A DNA stretch of 64,000 bases from contig NZ_MZGX01000003.1 in assembly GCF_002051585.1 (NCBI RefSeq), positions 183,249-247,248 on the forward strand, written 5' to 3'. This stretch comes from Ruminiclostridium hungatei. GTDB taxonomy: Bacteria > Bacillota > Clostridia > Acetivibrionales > DSM-1351. A program made the translations under genes and the position numbers. The notes under the pieces were generated by a model, which was not told the origin of the DNA, ran no database searches, and was given only the letters and a program-made list of their open reading frames with translations. Numbering within the stretch: position 1 is the stretch's first letter; each line of letters opens with the position of its first letter. This document shows, in pieces, positions 63,965-64,000 of the stretch.

Positions 63965-64000
63965 ATGAAATATATCAAAGGGCAAGAGAAATCACAGTTG
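63965..64000 (+). CDS. Start of a probable transposase gene, cut by the window edge
   Basis: An ATG at 63965 follows AGGTGG by about eight bases and reads MKYIKGQEKSQL up to the edge. This opening resembles IS1182-like transposases (MKYIKGENRxQ). With only 12 codons the call is tentative; the hairpins in 63836-63892 may belong to the left end of the insertion sequence. Confidence 0.4.
   Translation, partial: MKYIKGQEKSQL

Noticed and set aside
1..64000. CRISPR arrays, tRNA or rRNA genes
   Set aside because: No regularly spaced repeats or recognisable tRNA/rRNA sequences were seen on reading the window; a dedicated search was not possible.

Overview
The window looks like chromosome from a low-GC, anaerobic, spore-forming Firmicute of the clostridial class, probably a plant-polysaccharide user. 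The evidence is a four-subunit pyruvate:ferredoxin oxidoreductase, formate-tetrahydrofolate ligase, many sporulation or germination genes (sleB, ypeB, a sipL-like gene, veg, a yabG fragment, bofA, a CotS-type kinase), strong AGGAGG-like ribosome binding sites and frequent TTG/GTG starts. The species assignment is inference; no rRNA or tRNA gene was recognised.

Layout. 1-2.9 kb: a two-gene unit of an Hsp90-like (GHKL) ATPase, cut by the window edge, overlapping a radical SAM gene; this is the least explained locus and may be an accessory or defence system. 3-11.8 kb: a galacturonate block with two AraC regulators, uxaC, uxaA, uxaB and a cytoplasmic GH28 galacturonase, with a probable 160-bp MITE between uxaB and uxaA. 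12-18 kb: oppBCDF and oppA. 18-27.6 kb: ferritin, an Amt-PII fusion with a tandem-attenuator leader, a DnaD-like/DnaC-like helicase-loading pair, a CPBP protease, an SLH protein and small envelope proteins. 27.6-31.7 kb: marR plus a heterodimeric ABC exporter. 31.9-36.4 kb: ypeB/sleB, an MGDG-synthase-like glycosyltransferase and a catalytically degenerate NlpC/P60 lipoprotein. 36.4-43.8 kb: YhaN/YhaO-like ATPase and phosphoesterase, acpS, a GAF-domain protein and a FapA/DUF342 protein; a near-perfect parS site overlaps the phosphoesterase start. 43.8-47.7 kb: a PspA (ESCRT-III family) protein, a Vps4-like AAA ATPase and a membrane coiled-coil protein. 47.8-52.3 kb: gntR, ispE, sipL-like, veg and a truncated yabG. 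52.6-57.1 kb: fhs, an ECF sigma/anti-sigma pair and a CotS-like kinase. 57.4-60.5 kb: porCDAB. 60.8-64 kb: bofA, yaaL, a YflT-like protein, a HAD phosphatase, pssA and the first codons of a transposase.

The order yaaL-bofA then yabG-veg-(sipL)-ispE resembles the region next to oriC in Bacillus subtilis. Together with the parS site, two DnaA-box-like sequences at the right edge and the predominance of minus-strand genes from 18 kb on, this suggests that oriC lies to the right and that the minus strand is the leading-strand direction here.

In concert: GH28 releases galacturonate inside the cell, and UxaC, UxaB and UxaA convert it to 2-keto-3-deoxygluconate (the later kdgK/kdgA steps are not in the window). 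PFOR and formate-THF ligase serve pyruvate and one-carbon metabolism. The sporulation genes are scattered, as is usual near the origin. Several small regulatory devices are visible: attenuators, coupled mini-ORFs, and palindromic operators at marR and the dnaD-like gene.
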